Source: Corynebacterium sp. ES2730-CONJ
Lineage (GTDB): Bacteria > Actinomycetota > Actinomycetes > Mycobacteriales > Mycobacteriaceae
Direction of reading: 5' to 3'
Assembly: GCF_024834055.1 (NCBI RefSeq)
Contig: NZ_JANUXZ010000001.1
Coordinates: 1 to 64,000 of the forward strand
DNA length: 64,000 nucleotides
In this document: positions 34,799 to 43,716 of the stretch, in pieces
Layout: the number at the start of each line of letters is the position of its first letter
How positions within the stretch are numbered: position 1 is the stretch's first letter
Position numbers and translations under genes: made by a program
The notes under the pieces: model-generated
What the model was told of the DNA's origin: nothing
Databases searched by the model: none
Seen by the model: the letters and a program-made list of their open reading frames with translations, nothing else

Positions 34799-35874
34799 TG
34801 ATGGTCCTCGTGGGAGTGAGGTCGATCTAACCACGTGTGGGTATGGCTTATGGTGTGAGATTCCATGGCTATATCAGCCTCCTCCCGGGGATGAATATGG
34901 CGGTGATCGTGATGGTGCACATGGGCGTGAGAGTGCAGTAATCCGTTAGCGTGACGGTGACTATGAGTGTGCTCGTGACCGTGCTGGTGCGAGTGTTGCA
35001 AACCGATGGAATCGCGAATGAGCAACCATGTGGCTATGACCATGATGCCCAGCGCCGCATAGAAGTTCCAGGCCGGTTTCTCACCGAAAATGACGAAAGA
35101 AAAAGCTACTCCGAGAAAAGGGGCAATTGCATAATAGGCGCTGGTTTTAGCCGCGCCTAAATGCTTTTGGGCCAAGATATACGTCGTGATACTGAGCCCA
35201 TAGGAAATAAAACCGAGCAGCATAGCTAATACCACCCACAACCAAGGGGGTGCCCCTTCGCCGATTGCGAGGGCGATGATGAGACTACCCAGGCCTGAGA
35301 AAATCCCCTTGATGGTCACGATATGAGCTGGATTCTTTGAGGACAGCCGTGCGGTGCAGTTATTCTCCAGGCCCCAACAAGTACAAGCACCGAGTACGAG
35401 TACTGCGCCCCAGTTGAGGCGGAAATCAGTGGCTTCAACGGTGAGCAATATGCTCGCCAAAGTGAGAAGAACGATGGCGATAGTGAGTTTGCGACTCAGC
35501 ACCTCCTTGAAGATAACCCAAGCGATGAGAGAAGTGGCCACAATCTCAAAATTGTTCAATAAAGAAGTGGTCGCCGGGGTGGTGAGAGATAATCCCCAAA
35601 CCAATAAAATGGGTGCGGCGATATCCAGGACCACCATTGCCACAACGAAGGGCACATCTGTCCTGTCGAATGGTTCAGCCTGAGCCAATTTTCGGCTCAA
35701 ACCAACAGTTGTGATCACGCCCATGCCCACGCCAGCACCCAAATACAGAAGTCCCGCCAGCATAGTGGGATCGACCTGTAGGAGAAGGACCTTTGCCGCT
35801 GGAGCCGATAAAGCATAAAGTGCTGCTGCGAGAATGGCCAGGCCGATGGCACGATTCTTTGAAGAGTTAATCAT
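34795..35874 (-). CDS. EamA (DMT) transporter with His-rich C-terminal tail
   Basis: A 359-residue protein with about ten membrane helices in two EamA repeats (residues about 8-285), typical of the drug/metabolite transporter superfamily. The last 65 residues are an extreme His-rich tail (HSHQHGHEHTHSHRH, HSHAHVHHHDHRHIH and further pairs), which suggests binding of Ni, Co, Zn or Cu and a role as a metal or metal-chelate transporter. Direction of transport cannot be read. The stop overlaps the SDR gene by a few bases (tail-to-tail). Confidence 0.85.
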   Translation of the reverse strand: MINSSKNRAIGLAILAAALYALSAPAAKVLLLQVDPTMLAGLLYLGAGVGMGVITTVGLSRKLAQAEPFDRTDVPFVVAMVVLDIAAPILLVWGLSLTTPATTSLLNNFEIVATSLIAWVIFKEVLSRKLTIAIVLLTLASILLTVEATDFRLNWGAVLVLGACTCWGLENNCTARLSSKNPAHIVTIKGIFSGLGSLIIALAIGEGAPPWLWVVLAMLLGFISYGLSITTYILAQKHLGAAKTSAYYAIAPFLGVAFSFVIFGEKPAWNFYAALGIMVIATWLLIRDSIGLQHSHQHGHEHTHSHRHANGLLHSHAHVHHHDHRHIHPREEADIAMESHTISHTHTWLDRPHSHEDHH

Positions 35875-36051
35875 GGAACGATCCTTTGGTGGGAAACTGA
35901 GGCTTCTCTATCTTAAAGTGCCCAAGGCGCGCAGAAGTTAAGTCTGCTGAATATTATGGGAGGCGTCACTGCAACTTTTAATTTAGACTTATATCACGAG
36001 CTAAATCTGATGGTTTCTACACCACAACCGCATAGATCGGAGAGGAATTCG

Positions 36052-37581
36052 ATGGCAGATCGAAATAAGCATTATATTGCTGCAATTGACCAGGGAACGA
36101 CGTCGACGCGATGCCTCATCTTTGACGAGCGCGCGGAGCTGGTGGGCAGCGGTCAGTTCGAACATGAGCAGATCTTCCCGCAACCGGGTTGGGTGGAACA
36201 CAATGCACTAGAGATTTGGGATAATACCCGGCGGTGTGTAGCACAGGCGCTAGCAGAGGCAAATATCGCCCGCGAATCAATAGCAGCGGTGGGGATAACT
36301 AACCAGCGTGAAACCACAGTGGTGTGGAATAAGGTGACCGGCCAGCCCATTAGCAATGCGATTGTCTGGCAGGATACCCGCACCAGGTCACTGTGCCAGA
36401 CACTCCTTCAAACCCACGATGAATCGTGGATTCATGAAAGAACCGGACTGTTTGTCAACTCCTATTCATCGGGACCCAAGCTCAAATGGCTACTAGATAA
36501 TATTGAAGGTGCCAGAGATCTCGCCGAGCGCGGAGAGCTACTTTTTGGGACAATCGATTCGTGGTTGCTATGGAACCTCAGTGGCGGTGCACAAGGCGAC
36601 AACGGCCAGCCCGCGCGCCATGCCACAGATGTCACCAATGCTTCGCGCACCCTGCTTATGAATATTCAAACCCTCGAATGGGATGAAGAACTGTGCCAGG
36701 CTTTGAATATACCGATGCAGATGCTGCCTGAGATTCGTCCCAGCGTGTCTACATTCGGACACGTGAGACAACGCGGGACACTCGGTGGAACCCCTATCAC
36801 TGGAATTCTAGGCGACCAGCAAGCTGCTCTATTCGGTCAGGCTGGTTTTCATAAAGGCGATATCAAGAGCACTTACGGTACAGGTCTATTTTTACTGATG
36901 AATACTGGCAAAAAACCTCTTTTAAGTTCGCACGGACTCATCACCACGGTGAGTTACCAGATCGAGCGCCAGAAACCTCACTACGCACTTGAAGGATCGG
37001 TGGCTATGGGCGGCGCCCTCGTACAGTGGTTACGAGACAATCTCGGCACAATCAACTCAGCGGGGGAACTGGAAGATAGTGCTCTGAAAGTGTCTGACAA
37101 CGGCGGAGTTTATATAGTCCCGGCATTCTCTGGCCTGTTTGCACCTCGGTGGGAGAGTGAGGCCCGCGGCATCATTGTTGGTTTGACGCGATTTGCCAAT
37201 AAACACCACCTCTCTCGCGCAGTGATCGAAGCGACAGCTTATCAAACGCGAGATCTCATTGAGGCGATGCGAGCAGATAGCAACCAGGCTCTCGATACGC
37301 TCAAAGTGGACGGGGGAATGGTTCACAATGATCTGCTGATGCAATTCCAGGCAGATATTTCGGGCATGGAGGTGCACCGTCCTCAATTCGTCGAGACAAC
37401 CGCTCTCGGAGCGGCTTTTGCAGCTGGATTGGGCGTTGGCATTTTTGATGACCTCAAGGATTTGCATAGACACAGCTCCGTGGAGAGGACCTTCAAACCC
37501 AAGATGACCGAAGAGACAGCGAAAAAACTCTATCGACAGTGGAACAGGGCTGTGGAGCGATCACTTGACTGGGAAGAGTAG
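36052..37581 (+). CDS. glpK: Glycerol kinase
   Basis: A 509-residue FGGY-family kinase forming glycerol 3-phosphate. [15 protein letters not shown] near the N-terminus, WQDTRT, the adenosine-site GGALVQWL and the family motif [18 protein letters not shown] are present. AGAGGA lies before ATG 36052; a longer in-frame start at 35956 has no support. There is no glpF or glpD next to it, so it is a single gene with its own promoter in the 177-bp gap upstream. Confidence 0.96.
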   Translation: MADRNKHYIAAIDQGTTSTRCLIFDERAELVGSGQFEHEQIFPQPGWVEHNALEIWDNTRRCVAQALAEANIARESIAAVGITNQRETTVVWNKVTGQPISNAIVWQDTRTRSLCQTLLQTHDESWIHERTGLFVNSYSSGPKLKWLLDNIEGARDLAERGELLFGTIDSWLLWNLSGGAQGDNGQPARHATDVTNASRTLLMNIQTLEWDEELCQALNIPMQMLPEIRPSVSTFGHVRQRGTLGGTPITGILGDQQAALFGQAGFHKGDIKSTYGTGLFLLMNTGKKPLLSSHGLITTVSYQIERQKPHYALEGSVAMGGALVQWLRDNLGTINSAGELEDSALKVSDNGGVYIVPAFSGLFAPRWESEARGIIVGLTRFANKHHLSRAVIEATAYQTRDLIEAMRADSNQALDTLKVDGGMVHNDLLMQFQADISGMEVHRPQFVETTALGAAFAAGLGVGIFDDLKDLHRHSSVERTFKPKMTEETAKKLYRQWNRAVERSLDWEE

Positions 37582-37948
37582 TGCTTCGCAGCAGTCGCCC
37601 GGGAACTAGACCCGTTAAAATAGTCGACCGCGGGCTAAGTCCAAGCACACTCTGGGGATATGTCAATTGTAGTGCCAGTTGACTGCGACCCAGGACTGAT
37701 GAATCACCGAGGAGCGCTAAGCGGAGTAGCTGCTCTACACAAGTTCTCATTGACTTCTCCGGACTTTCCTATAGGCAAGGGTGGGTGGTACGGGTATGAG
37801 AATAGAACGGTTGGGCCTTAGTTGTTGGCCCCCGACAGCCGCTCTGAACTTCGAAAAACGCTCTTCGCAGGCACTCATGCCGTGCAGGCTGGGACCACCA
37901 TGGTCGAGGTCGCTTCTTAGCAAACTAGAACCTAACCAAGTTCAGTAA
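37582..37948. other. Intergenic stretch, no gene seen
   Basis: About 370 bp after glpK. Short frames on both strands have no ribosome binding site or recognisable motif. It may hold worn coding sequence but nothing can be named. Confidence 0.5.
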
Positions 37949-37977
37949 GAAAAAAGGCTCTCCATAAGGAGAGCCTT
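37949..37977 (-). terminator. Terminator of tRNA-Pro
   Basis: AAGGCTCTCC and GGAGAGCCTT form a perfect stem with an ATAA loop; on the minus strand a run of T follows, ten bases after the tRNA end. Confidence 0.9.
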
Positions 37978-37986
37978 GATCAATTG

Positions 37987-38060
37987 TCGGACTGACAGGA
38001 TTTGAACCTGCGACCCCTTAACCCCCAGTCAAGTGCGCTACCAAACTGCGCCACAGTCCG
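37987..38060 (-). tRNA. tRNA-Pro (anticodon GGG)
   Basis: A 74-nt cloverleaf on the minus strand: acceptor CGGACTG/CAGTCCG, D-arm with GCGC…GCGC, anticodon loop CTGGGGG between CTTGA and TTAAG giving anticodon GGG, and T-arm with GGTTCAAATCC. CCA is not encoded. Confidence 0.93.
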
Positions 38061-38156
38061 CCGTTGCTCACGTTGAAGCAACGATTTCATCATACAGGAC
38101 GAGGGGAATAAGTTAAAATATCGCGATGATCTGCAAGTTTGACTGTGCTTACTAAA

Positions 38157-38564
38157 TTATTTCAGGGCGCTGCTATAAACCCACCGTCCCTGGAACCGCC
38201 TAAATACCGAAAGCTCTTCGAGAGTCTCGTGGCGCGGGGCATGACCTGCCGCTGCGATCGTATAGTGAGCCTTAAAGTGAACTAATCCGTTTGAGTCCAT
38301 AAGCCCACCGTGCGTAGTGGATAGAACCTCAAGACCCGTCCACGAGATAGAGGGATCGATATCAACGAGGGGTGGGGCAGTTAATGGATCCCACGAATAG
38401 ATAAGGTAGTCGGCATCGCCAACGCAGAATGCGGTATACCTTGATCGCATCAACGCAACCGCGGTCGGGGCCTTGCGATGTCGGGCAATGAGTGGCCCAC
38501 AACAGTCGTCGAAACCTAACCCGGATTGGCAAGGGCAGTATTGTAGCGGCAGCAGCGTCGACAA
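38157..38564 (-). CDS. YchJ family protein with SEC-C zinc motif
   Basis: A 135-residue protein. The N-terminal CPCQSGLGFDDCCGP is a SEC-C-type metal-binding motif (residues about 10-24), followed by the NTF2-like YchJ domain (ALMRSRYTAFCVGDADYL, TWDP-like SWDPLT). The family (UPF0225) has no established function. It is divergent from secA2, which has a full-length Sec ATPase of its own without this motif at its C-terminus. Confidence 0.88.
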   Translation of the reverse strand: MSTLLPLQYCPCQSGLGFDDCCGPLIARHRKAPTAVALMRSRYTAFCVGDADYLIYSWDPLTAPPLVDIDPSISWTGLEVLSTTHGGLMDSNGLVHFKAHYTIAAAGHAPRHETLEELSVFRRFQGRWVYSSALK

Positions 38565-38685
38565 CTGTGTGAGCCTTTCGGTGAGTCTGATCGTGAGTCT
38601 TATCGCGGTGTATCGGCGATAGGTGGGTAGCCAGCGTACTATGGAATCAATAATAACGGTCGGATGATACAGGAGGGTACCTCAG

Positions 38686-40980
38686 GTGGCGGGCTTTGAT
38701 TGGTTTTGGAATGCTCTCGGGGGAACGAAAGGGCGTAACCAAAAGCGTAGTAAGTCTATAGTCAAACAAGCCTCCGCCCAGATGGACAGCTTGACCGCCT
38801 TGAGTGACGCCGAATTAGCGGCGCGCGCGAGGTCGCTTTGTGCGAACGGCACCATCAGTCAGCCCGCAGAACTTCTCGCGATTTTAGCAATTGCGAGCGA
38901 GCGCACCTTAGACCTGACTCCTTTTGCGGTGCAGTCTCAGGCAGTCCTGAGGCTCCTCGAAGGCGACGTTATCCAGATGGCAACGGGTGAGGGGAAGACA
39001 CTGGTGGGGGCGATGGCAAGCACTGGCTTTGCTTTGATGTCTAAGACAGTCCATTGCATTACCGTTAACGATTATCTAGCGAGTCGAGACGCTGCGTGGA
39101 TGGGGCCTCTCGTCGAGTTCTTTGGCCTAACAGTAAGCGCCATTACCGAGGATATGGACGCCCGTGAGCGTAGACAGGCGTATCAAGCGGATATTGTTTA
39201 CGGGCCTGTGAATGAAATTGGCTTCGATGTTTTACGCGATCAGTTGATTACCTCGCGTGCAGATGCAATTTACCGCCAGGCAGACGTCGCCCTCGTTGAC
39301 GAAGCCGATTCTGTGCTTGTTGATGAAGCTCTTGTTCCTCTCGTTCTCGCTGGGAATGAACCTGGGCAGGCGCCGGGAGGTCGCATTACTGATCTCGTAA
39401 AGCGGCTCGAGGAAGATAAGCACTACAGCGTCGATGATGAGCGCCGTAACGTTTTTCTCAACGATAAGGGCGCTGAAGTTATCGAGCACGCCTTAGGGAT
39501 CGACTCTCTCTACGATGACGAGCACGTTGGCAGTACCCTCGTTCAAGTTAATCTTGCGCTACACGCTCAGGCCTTATTGATCCGTGACGTGCACTATATA
39601 GTCAAAGATGGCAAAGTCGCTTTGATCGATGCCTCTAAGGGGCGCATCGCTGATCTCCAACGCTGGCCAGATGGGGTACAAGCTGCTGTTGAAGCTAAAG
39701 AAGGGCTTGCCGTAACCGAAGGGGGTCGGATACTCGATACCATCACGCTGCAAGCTCTCATGGGCAGATATCCGCTGGTGTGTGGAATGACCGGTACAGC
39801 TGTGGAGGCCACCGATCAGCTACGTAGTTTTTATGGGTTGAAAGTATCTATCATCGAGCGCAATAAGCCAGTACAGAGGTTCGATTCGGCGGACCGCATT
39901 TTCGCCACGATGGGGGAAAAAAATCGGGCGATCATCAGAGAAATTATAGATATACACCGTACTGGACGACCCGTTCTAGTAGGCACCCAAGACGTAGCCG
40001 AGTCCGAGAGTCTGGCGGCAGAGCTGCGAAGCTACGATATAGACGTTAATGTCCTTAACGCGAAAAATGATGCAGAAGAAGCTCGTATTATCGCTGAGGC
40101 TGGAGATCTGGGGCGAGTAACGGTATCGACGCAGATGGCTGGACGCGGCACCGATATTAAACTAGGGGGTGCCCATGAAACTGATCGCGACCAGGTGGTG
40201 GCAGTAGGGGGTCTAGCAGTATTGGGAACCTCACGGCACCGCAGCTCCCGCCTCGACAACCAGCTCAGGGGAAGAGCTGGCCGTCAAGGGGACCCTGGGT
40301 TGAGTCAATTTTTTGTTTCCTTCGAAGACGATATGGTGGCTGTCGGGGGAGCTGGAGAAGAAGTCACAGCTCAACCCGATTCCAGTGGGGAAATAGGAGC
40401 CCAACGCATTCATGATTGGATCAATCACTGCCAAAGGGTGACCGAGGGGCAACTGCTGGAGATTCACTCGCAAACATGGAAGTACAATAAGCTCCTTGCC
40501 GATCAGCGCGTTATTATCGACGAGCGACGCGCGACAATCTTAGATACCCCACTAGCCTGGCAAGAACTTTCTCAGCGCGAGCCGCAGCGGGCAGCTGAAA
40601 TTTTGTCAGCGGTCTCTGCTGACATCGCGGAGCAAGGTGCTCGAGAGATCATGCTCTACCACCTTGATGCTGGATGGAGTGACCACCTTGCTCTTATGAA
40701 TGATGTGCGCGAGTCGATTCATCTGCGAGCTATAGCCAGGGAAACTCCGATTGATGAGTTTCACCGGATCGCTGTCCGAGAATTTAAGCAGCTTGCACAA
40801 CGAGCGGTCGACCGCGCGGTAGAGACATTCACCGAGGTGGTCTTTGATAGTGAGGGGGTACATCTCGAGGACATGGGATTGGCACGACCATCAGCAACCT
40901 GGACGTATATGGTCAGCGATAATCCGCTAGCTGGCTCAGGGAATTCGGTTCTTAAGGGAATCGGAAGTATTTTCAAATAG
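38686..40980 (+). CDS. secA2: Accessory preprotein translocase ATPase SecA2
   Basis: A 764-residue SecA paralogue. Walker A is MATGEGKTLVGAMA (about residues 104-117), DEAD-box-like Walker B is VALVDEADSVLVDEA, and the second RecA domain has STQMAGRGTDIKLGG and NQLRGRAGRQGD. It lacks the C-terminal zinc tail of SecA1 and is shorter, like Rv1821. SecA2 drives export of a subset of proteins that lack normal signal peptides. GTG start with a perfect AGGAGGG site. The downstream garA/merR genes are the same neighbours as in mycobacteria. Confidence 0.92.
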   Translation: MAGFDWFWNALGGTKGRNQKRSKSIVKQASAQMDSLTALSDAELAARARSLCANGTISQPAELLAILAIASERTLDLTPFAVQSQAVLRLLEGDVIQMATGEGKTLVGAMASTGFALMSKTVHCITVNDYLASRDAAWMGPLVEFFGLTVSAITEDMDARERRQAYQADIVYGPVNEIGFDVLRDQLITSRADAIYRQADVALVDEADSVLVDEALVPLVLAGNEPGQAPGGRITDLVKRLEEDKHYSVDDERRNVFLNDKGAEVIEHALGIDSLYDDEHVGSTLVQVNLALHAQALLIRDVHYIVKDGKVALIDASKGRIADLQRWPDGVQAAVEAKEGLAVTEGGRILDTITLQALMGRYPLVCGMTGTAVEATDQLRSFYGLKVSIIERNKPVQRFDSADRIFATMGEKNRAIIREIIDIHRTGRPVLVGTQDVAESESLAAELRSYDIDVNVLNAKNDAEEARIIAEAGDLGRVTVSTQMAGRGTDIKLGGAHETDRDQVVAVGGLAVLGTSRHRSSRLDNQLRGRAGRQGDPGLSQFFVSFEDDMVAVGGAGEEVTAQPDSSGEIGAQRIHDWINHCQRVTEGQLLEIHSQTWKYNKLLADQRVIIDERRATILDTPLAWQELSQREPQRAAEILSAVSADIAEQGAREIMLYHLDAGWSDHLALMNDVRESIHLRAIARETPIDEFHRIAVREFKQLAQRAVDRAVETFTEVVFDSEGVHLEDMGLARPSATWTYMVSDNPLAGSGNSVLKGIGSIFK

Positions 40981-41158
40981 CTGGAGAAGATACGAAAATA
41001 CGATAAAATCAAGCTTGCTAGCTAGACTTTCCCATCAAGGGCTGCTCTCTATTAAAAAGCCGCTATCATATGAAGTATTACTTGAAACTTTGGCCCCGCG
41101 CATCGTATCGACGAGGCTGGGGTCCGATTTATCCTAGAGATACCACGGAGGATCAACG

Positions 41159-41578
41159 ATGAGTGAGCGCCAGATTTCGCCCGATGCCCAGGCTGAGACG
41201 ACCTCGGTTTTTCGCGCCGATTTACTAAAAGAAGCGGAGAACGGGGCAGCTGTGCATTCCGGCGCCACCAATATTGTCCCGCCTCAGGGATCCGGGATGC
41301 TGATAGTAAAGAGAGGGCCTAATGCTGGTGCTCGCTTTTTGCTCGATCAGGAAACAACCACCGCCGGACGACACCCGGAATCTGATATTTTTCTTGATGA
41401 TGTCACCGTGTCGAGGCGACACGCGGAATTTCGCACCCACGATGGGGTATTTGAGGTGGTCGATTTAGGCTCTCTCAACGGCACTTACCTCAACAGGGAG
41501 CCTCGTAACTCCGCTGTTCTAAGCAGCGGTGACGAAATTCAGATTGGTAAATTCCGCCTCGTTTTCATTGCTGGCTAG
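41159..41578 (+). CDS. garA: FHA-domain regulator GarA/OdhI
   Basis: A 139-residue protein. The N-terminal AETTSVFR carries the ETTS phosphorylation motif recognised by PknB/PknG-type kinases, and the FHA domain (residues about 50-135) has GRHPESDIFLDDVTVSRRHAEF and SLNGTYLN. Unphosphorylated GarA/OdhI inhibits 2-oxoglutarate dehydrogenase and controls glutamate metabolism. ACGGAGGA is the ribosome binding site. Confidence 0.93.
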   Translation: MSERQISPDAQAETTSVFRADLLKEAENGAAVHSGATNIVPPQGSGMLIVKRGPNAGARFLLDQETTTAGRHPESDIFLDDVTVSRRHAEFRTHDGVFEVVDLGSLNGTYLNREPRNSAVLSSGDEIQIGKFRLVFIAG

Positions 41579-41646
41579 AACCAACTCTTTCGATGAGAGT
41601 TCACGAAAGTCCAGCTAATCCTTGCTAAAAAACTACTGAGAGAAAT

Positions 41647-42381
41647 ATGAGCGCCCTTCCGCAACCGCATGCAGAATCTGCACCTGTCAAGAGGCAAAAA
41701 ACGATGTCCATTGGGGTCGTGCTGAGGCAACTGACTACCGACTTTCCCGATGTGACCGTATCGAAGATTCGATTCTTAGAGTCCGAGGGGCTCATTTCGC
41801 CCCAACGGACAGCCTCCGGATACCGCCGGTTTGTACAAGCGGACTTAGATCGTCTGCGGCTGATTTTAACTTTGCAAAGAGATCGTTATATGCCGCTTCG
41901 GGTTATCCGCGAGGAATTGGACAACGGCAATGCCCATAACTTAGCGGTCATCTCCTCGGTTCGACAGGCGCAGCCTATGATTGGGCCAGATGAGTTCCGT
42001 GCGCCTATTATAACTCGTCTGAGCGCTGAAGATGTCGCTGAGCAGGCAGGGGTTAAGCCTGATTTTGTTCTCGAGCTCGACAGGGCTCACGTTATCAAGG
42101 CTGATACTTCGGGATTTTTCACAGCCGATGACGTTAGGCTTGTATCTACCGCTGCGGGTCTAGCTGAATTTGGTTTTGAGGTGCGACACCTGAAAGCCCT
42201 GACTAATGGTGCAGCCCGCCAGGCGGCCCTACTTGCACAAGTCATTGAGCCTGTGGCGAAATCGAAATCGGATTCTGCTAAGGAGCGTGCTGAAGAAATG
42301 AGTTCGCAGTTGACGGCGCTAATGGCGTCGCTGCATGCCGGTTTATTGAAGAACGCGGTGCGTGAGCAGAGCGCGCTATGA
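41647..42381 (+). CDS. MerR-family regulator (FtsR/Rv1828-like)
   Basis: A 244-residue protein with an N-terminal winged-helix (SIGVVLRQLTTDFPDVTVSKI, RFLESEGLISPQRTASGYR) in residues about 20-90 and a helical C-terminal part. The family member Rv1828/FtsR regulates cell-division genes including ftsZ in Corynebacterium. The stop overlaps the next gene (ATGA). Position after garA is conserved. Confidence 0.87.
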   Translation: MSALPQPHAESAPVKRQKTMSIGVVLRQLTTDFPDVTVSKIRFLESEGLISPQRTASGYRRFVQADLDRLRLILTLQRDRYMPLRVIREELDNGNAHNLAVISSVRQAQPMIGPDEFRAPIITRLSAEDVAEQAGVKPDFVLELDRAHVIKADTSGFFTADDVRLVSTAAGLAEFGFEVRHLKALTNGAARQAALLAQVIEPVAKSKSDSAKERAEEMSSQLTALMASLHAGLLKNAVREQSAL

Positions 42382-42995
42382 CCCAGTATCATTCCCTCGA
42401 GTACGTCCAGACTTCCTTTTTCAACGAGGACCACTGTTGCGCTTTGCTGCACTGGCCCGAAAAGAATCGCTATGTACCCATATGGATCGGCACAGCTGAT
42501 GCAGTCAACCTTTTGATTCGAGAAGCCGGGGAGGTACCTCGCCGGCCCCGGGCTCTAGACTTACTCCTGGATGTTCTTAGTCAGCTGGACACGAGGTTGA
42601 CTGAGCTTCGAATCTCTTATTACTTTGATGGCATCTTTGTGGCCCAGTTGGTGACCGAAAATGGAGAGGAATTCGACTGTCGCCCCTCTGACGGGTTAAT
42701 GCTGGCAGGCCTGACGTCGCTTCCTATCTCAGTCAGCCAAAATGTTCTCGCGCAAACCGCTATCTTTATTTCTCCTTGCGATCTCGATGAGTGGCTAGGT
42801 ATCGAAATTGATGATGCCTCTATGAGCGAGGCTCCTGCGGTGGAGAATACCCAAGCGGATCTAGATTTTAGTGAACTGATGCGCAGTATGGGAGTTAATG
42901 AAGAGGATTTGAGCGTGGGTTTGCCGGATTCAGAATTTAATATCTCTGATGCTGGTGGTACTGATGTTACTGAAGATGACAACGATGAGATTTAA
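42378..42995 (+). CDS. Bifunctional nuclease (DUF151) family protein
   Basis: A 205-residue protein. Residues about 1-135 form the BFN domain (VPIWIGTADAVNLLIRE, RPRALDLL, RPSDGLMLAGLTSLPISV-type segment). The rest is an acidic tail ending in DVTEDDNDEI. Plant members have RNase/DNase activity; the bacterial role is open. Rv1829 holds the same place between two merR genes. Confidence 0.88.
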   Translation: MTQYHSLEYVQTSFFNEDHCCALLHWPEKNRYVPIWIGTADAVNLLIREAGEVPRRPRALDLLLDVLSQLDTRLTELRISYYFDGIFVAQLVTENGEEFDCRPSDGLMLAGLTSLPISVSQNVLAQTAIFISPCDLDEWLGIEIDDASMSEAPAVENTQADLDFSELMRSMGVNEEDLSVGLPDSEFNISDAGGTDVTEDDNDEI

Positions 42996-43112
42996 GTCTA
43001 AACTTCAAGTTGAGGTTTAAGTTTACGGTGTGTCGCAAGTTATCTTGTGCGTCGCTTCGCTAATCTAACCTGAGTAATACATACCGCAGGTATCACGTGC
43101 TCGATCATGTCC

Positions 43113-43132
43113 GTCTACCCCAGTGTGTAGAC
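43113..43132. promoter_or_regulatory. Inverted repeat, likely MerR operator
   Basis: GTCTAC-CCCAGTGT-GTAGAC, a perfect 6-bp inverted repeat with an 8-base spacer, 35 bases before the ATG of the second merR gene. MerR-type regulators bind such dyads between -35 and -10, so this may be an autoregulatory site. Confidence 0.5.
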
Positions 43133-43167
43133 TGAGACACCAGAGCACCGCTAAAGGAGTACGAACG

Positions 43168-43707
43168 ATGTCTAAGCGCCCAGTACAAGAAGCCCTCTTC
43201 GATATGGGGCCCGATGAAGAAGTGGGTTACCGCGTTCCCACAGCTTGTCAGGTCGCCGGAATCACCTATCGGCAGCTTGATTACTGGGCACGCACAAAGC
43301 TGGTGGAGCCATCCATCCGTACCGCCCGCGGTTCCGGCTCCCAGCGTCTTTATTCCTTCCGCGATATATTGGTGCTCAAGATTGTCAAAGGGCTGTTGGA
43401 CACAGGAATTTCACTTCAGAATATTCGTTTAGCAGTCGATCGTCTCCGCGACCTAGGTGTCGATGACATCGCCGAGATAAACCTTTTCTCCGATGGCACA
43501 ACAGTCTATGAGTGTCGCAGCAACGAGGAAGTGATTGATCTTCTCGAAGGAGGACAGGGTGTCTTTGGAATAAGCGTTCCGGGTCTTATGAAGGAACTAA
43601 CCGGCTCAATAGCAGCCTTCCCCTCCGAGCGTATACAGCAGCCGTATGATGACTCCGTCATTGCAATCGATGAGCTTGCTGCTCGACGAAACCGGAAGAG
43701 CTCTTAG
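43168..43707 (+). CDS. MerR-family regulator (Rv1830-like)
   Basis: A 179-residue protein with an N-terminal MerR helix-turn-helix (YRVPTACQVAGITYRQLDYW, residues about 18-37; ARTKLVEPSIRTARGSGSQRLY) and a short helical effector region (about 95-170). No Cys cluster for metal is visible. AAAGGAGT precedes ATG 43168, so the upstream in-frame start at 43123 is rejected. It ends 10 bases before the convergent VWA-like gene. Confidence 0.9.
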   Translation: MSKRPVQEALFDMGPDEEVGYRVPTACQVAGITYRQLDYWARTKLVEPSIRTARGSGSQRLYSFRDILVLKIVKGLLDTGISLQNIRLAVDRLRDLGVDDIAEINLFSDGTTVYECRSNEEVIDLLEGGQGVFGISVPGLMKELTGSIAAFPSERIQQPYDDSVIAIDELAARRNRKSS

Positions 43708-43716
43708 AAGCTTTAA

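Noticed and set aside
37582..37948. Hidden gene after glpK
   Set aside because: Frames on both strands are short, without start signals or familiar motifs.
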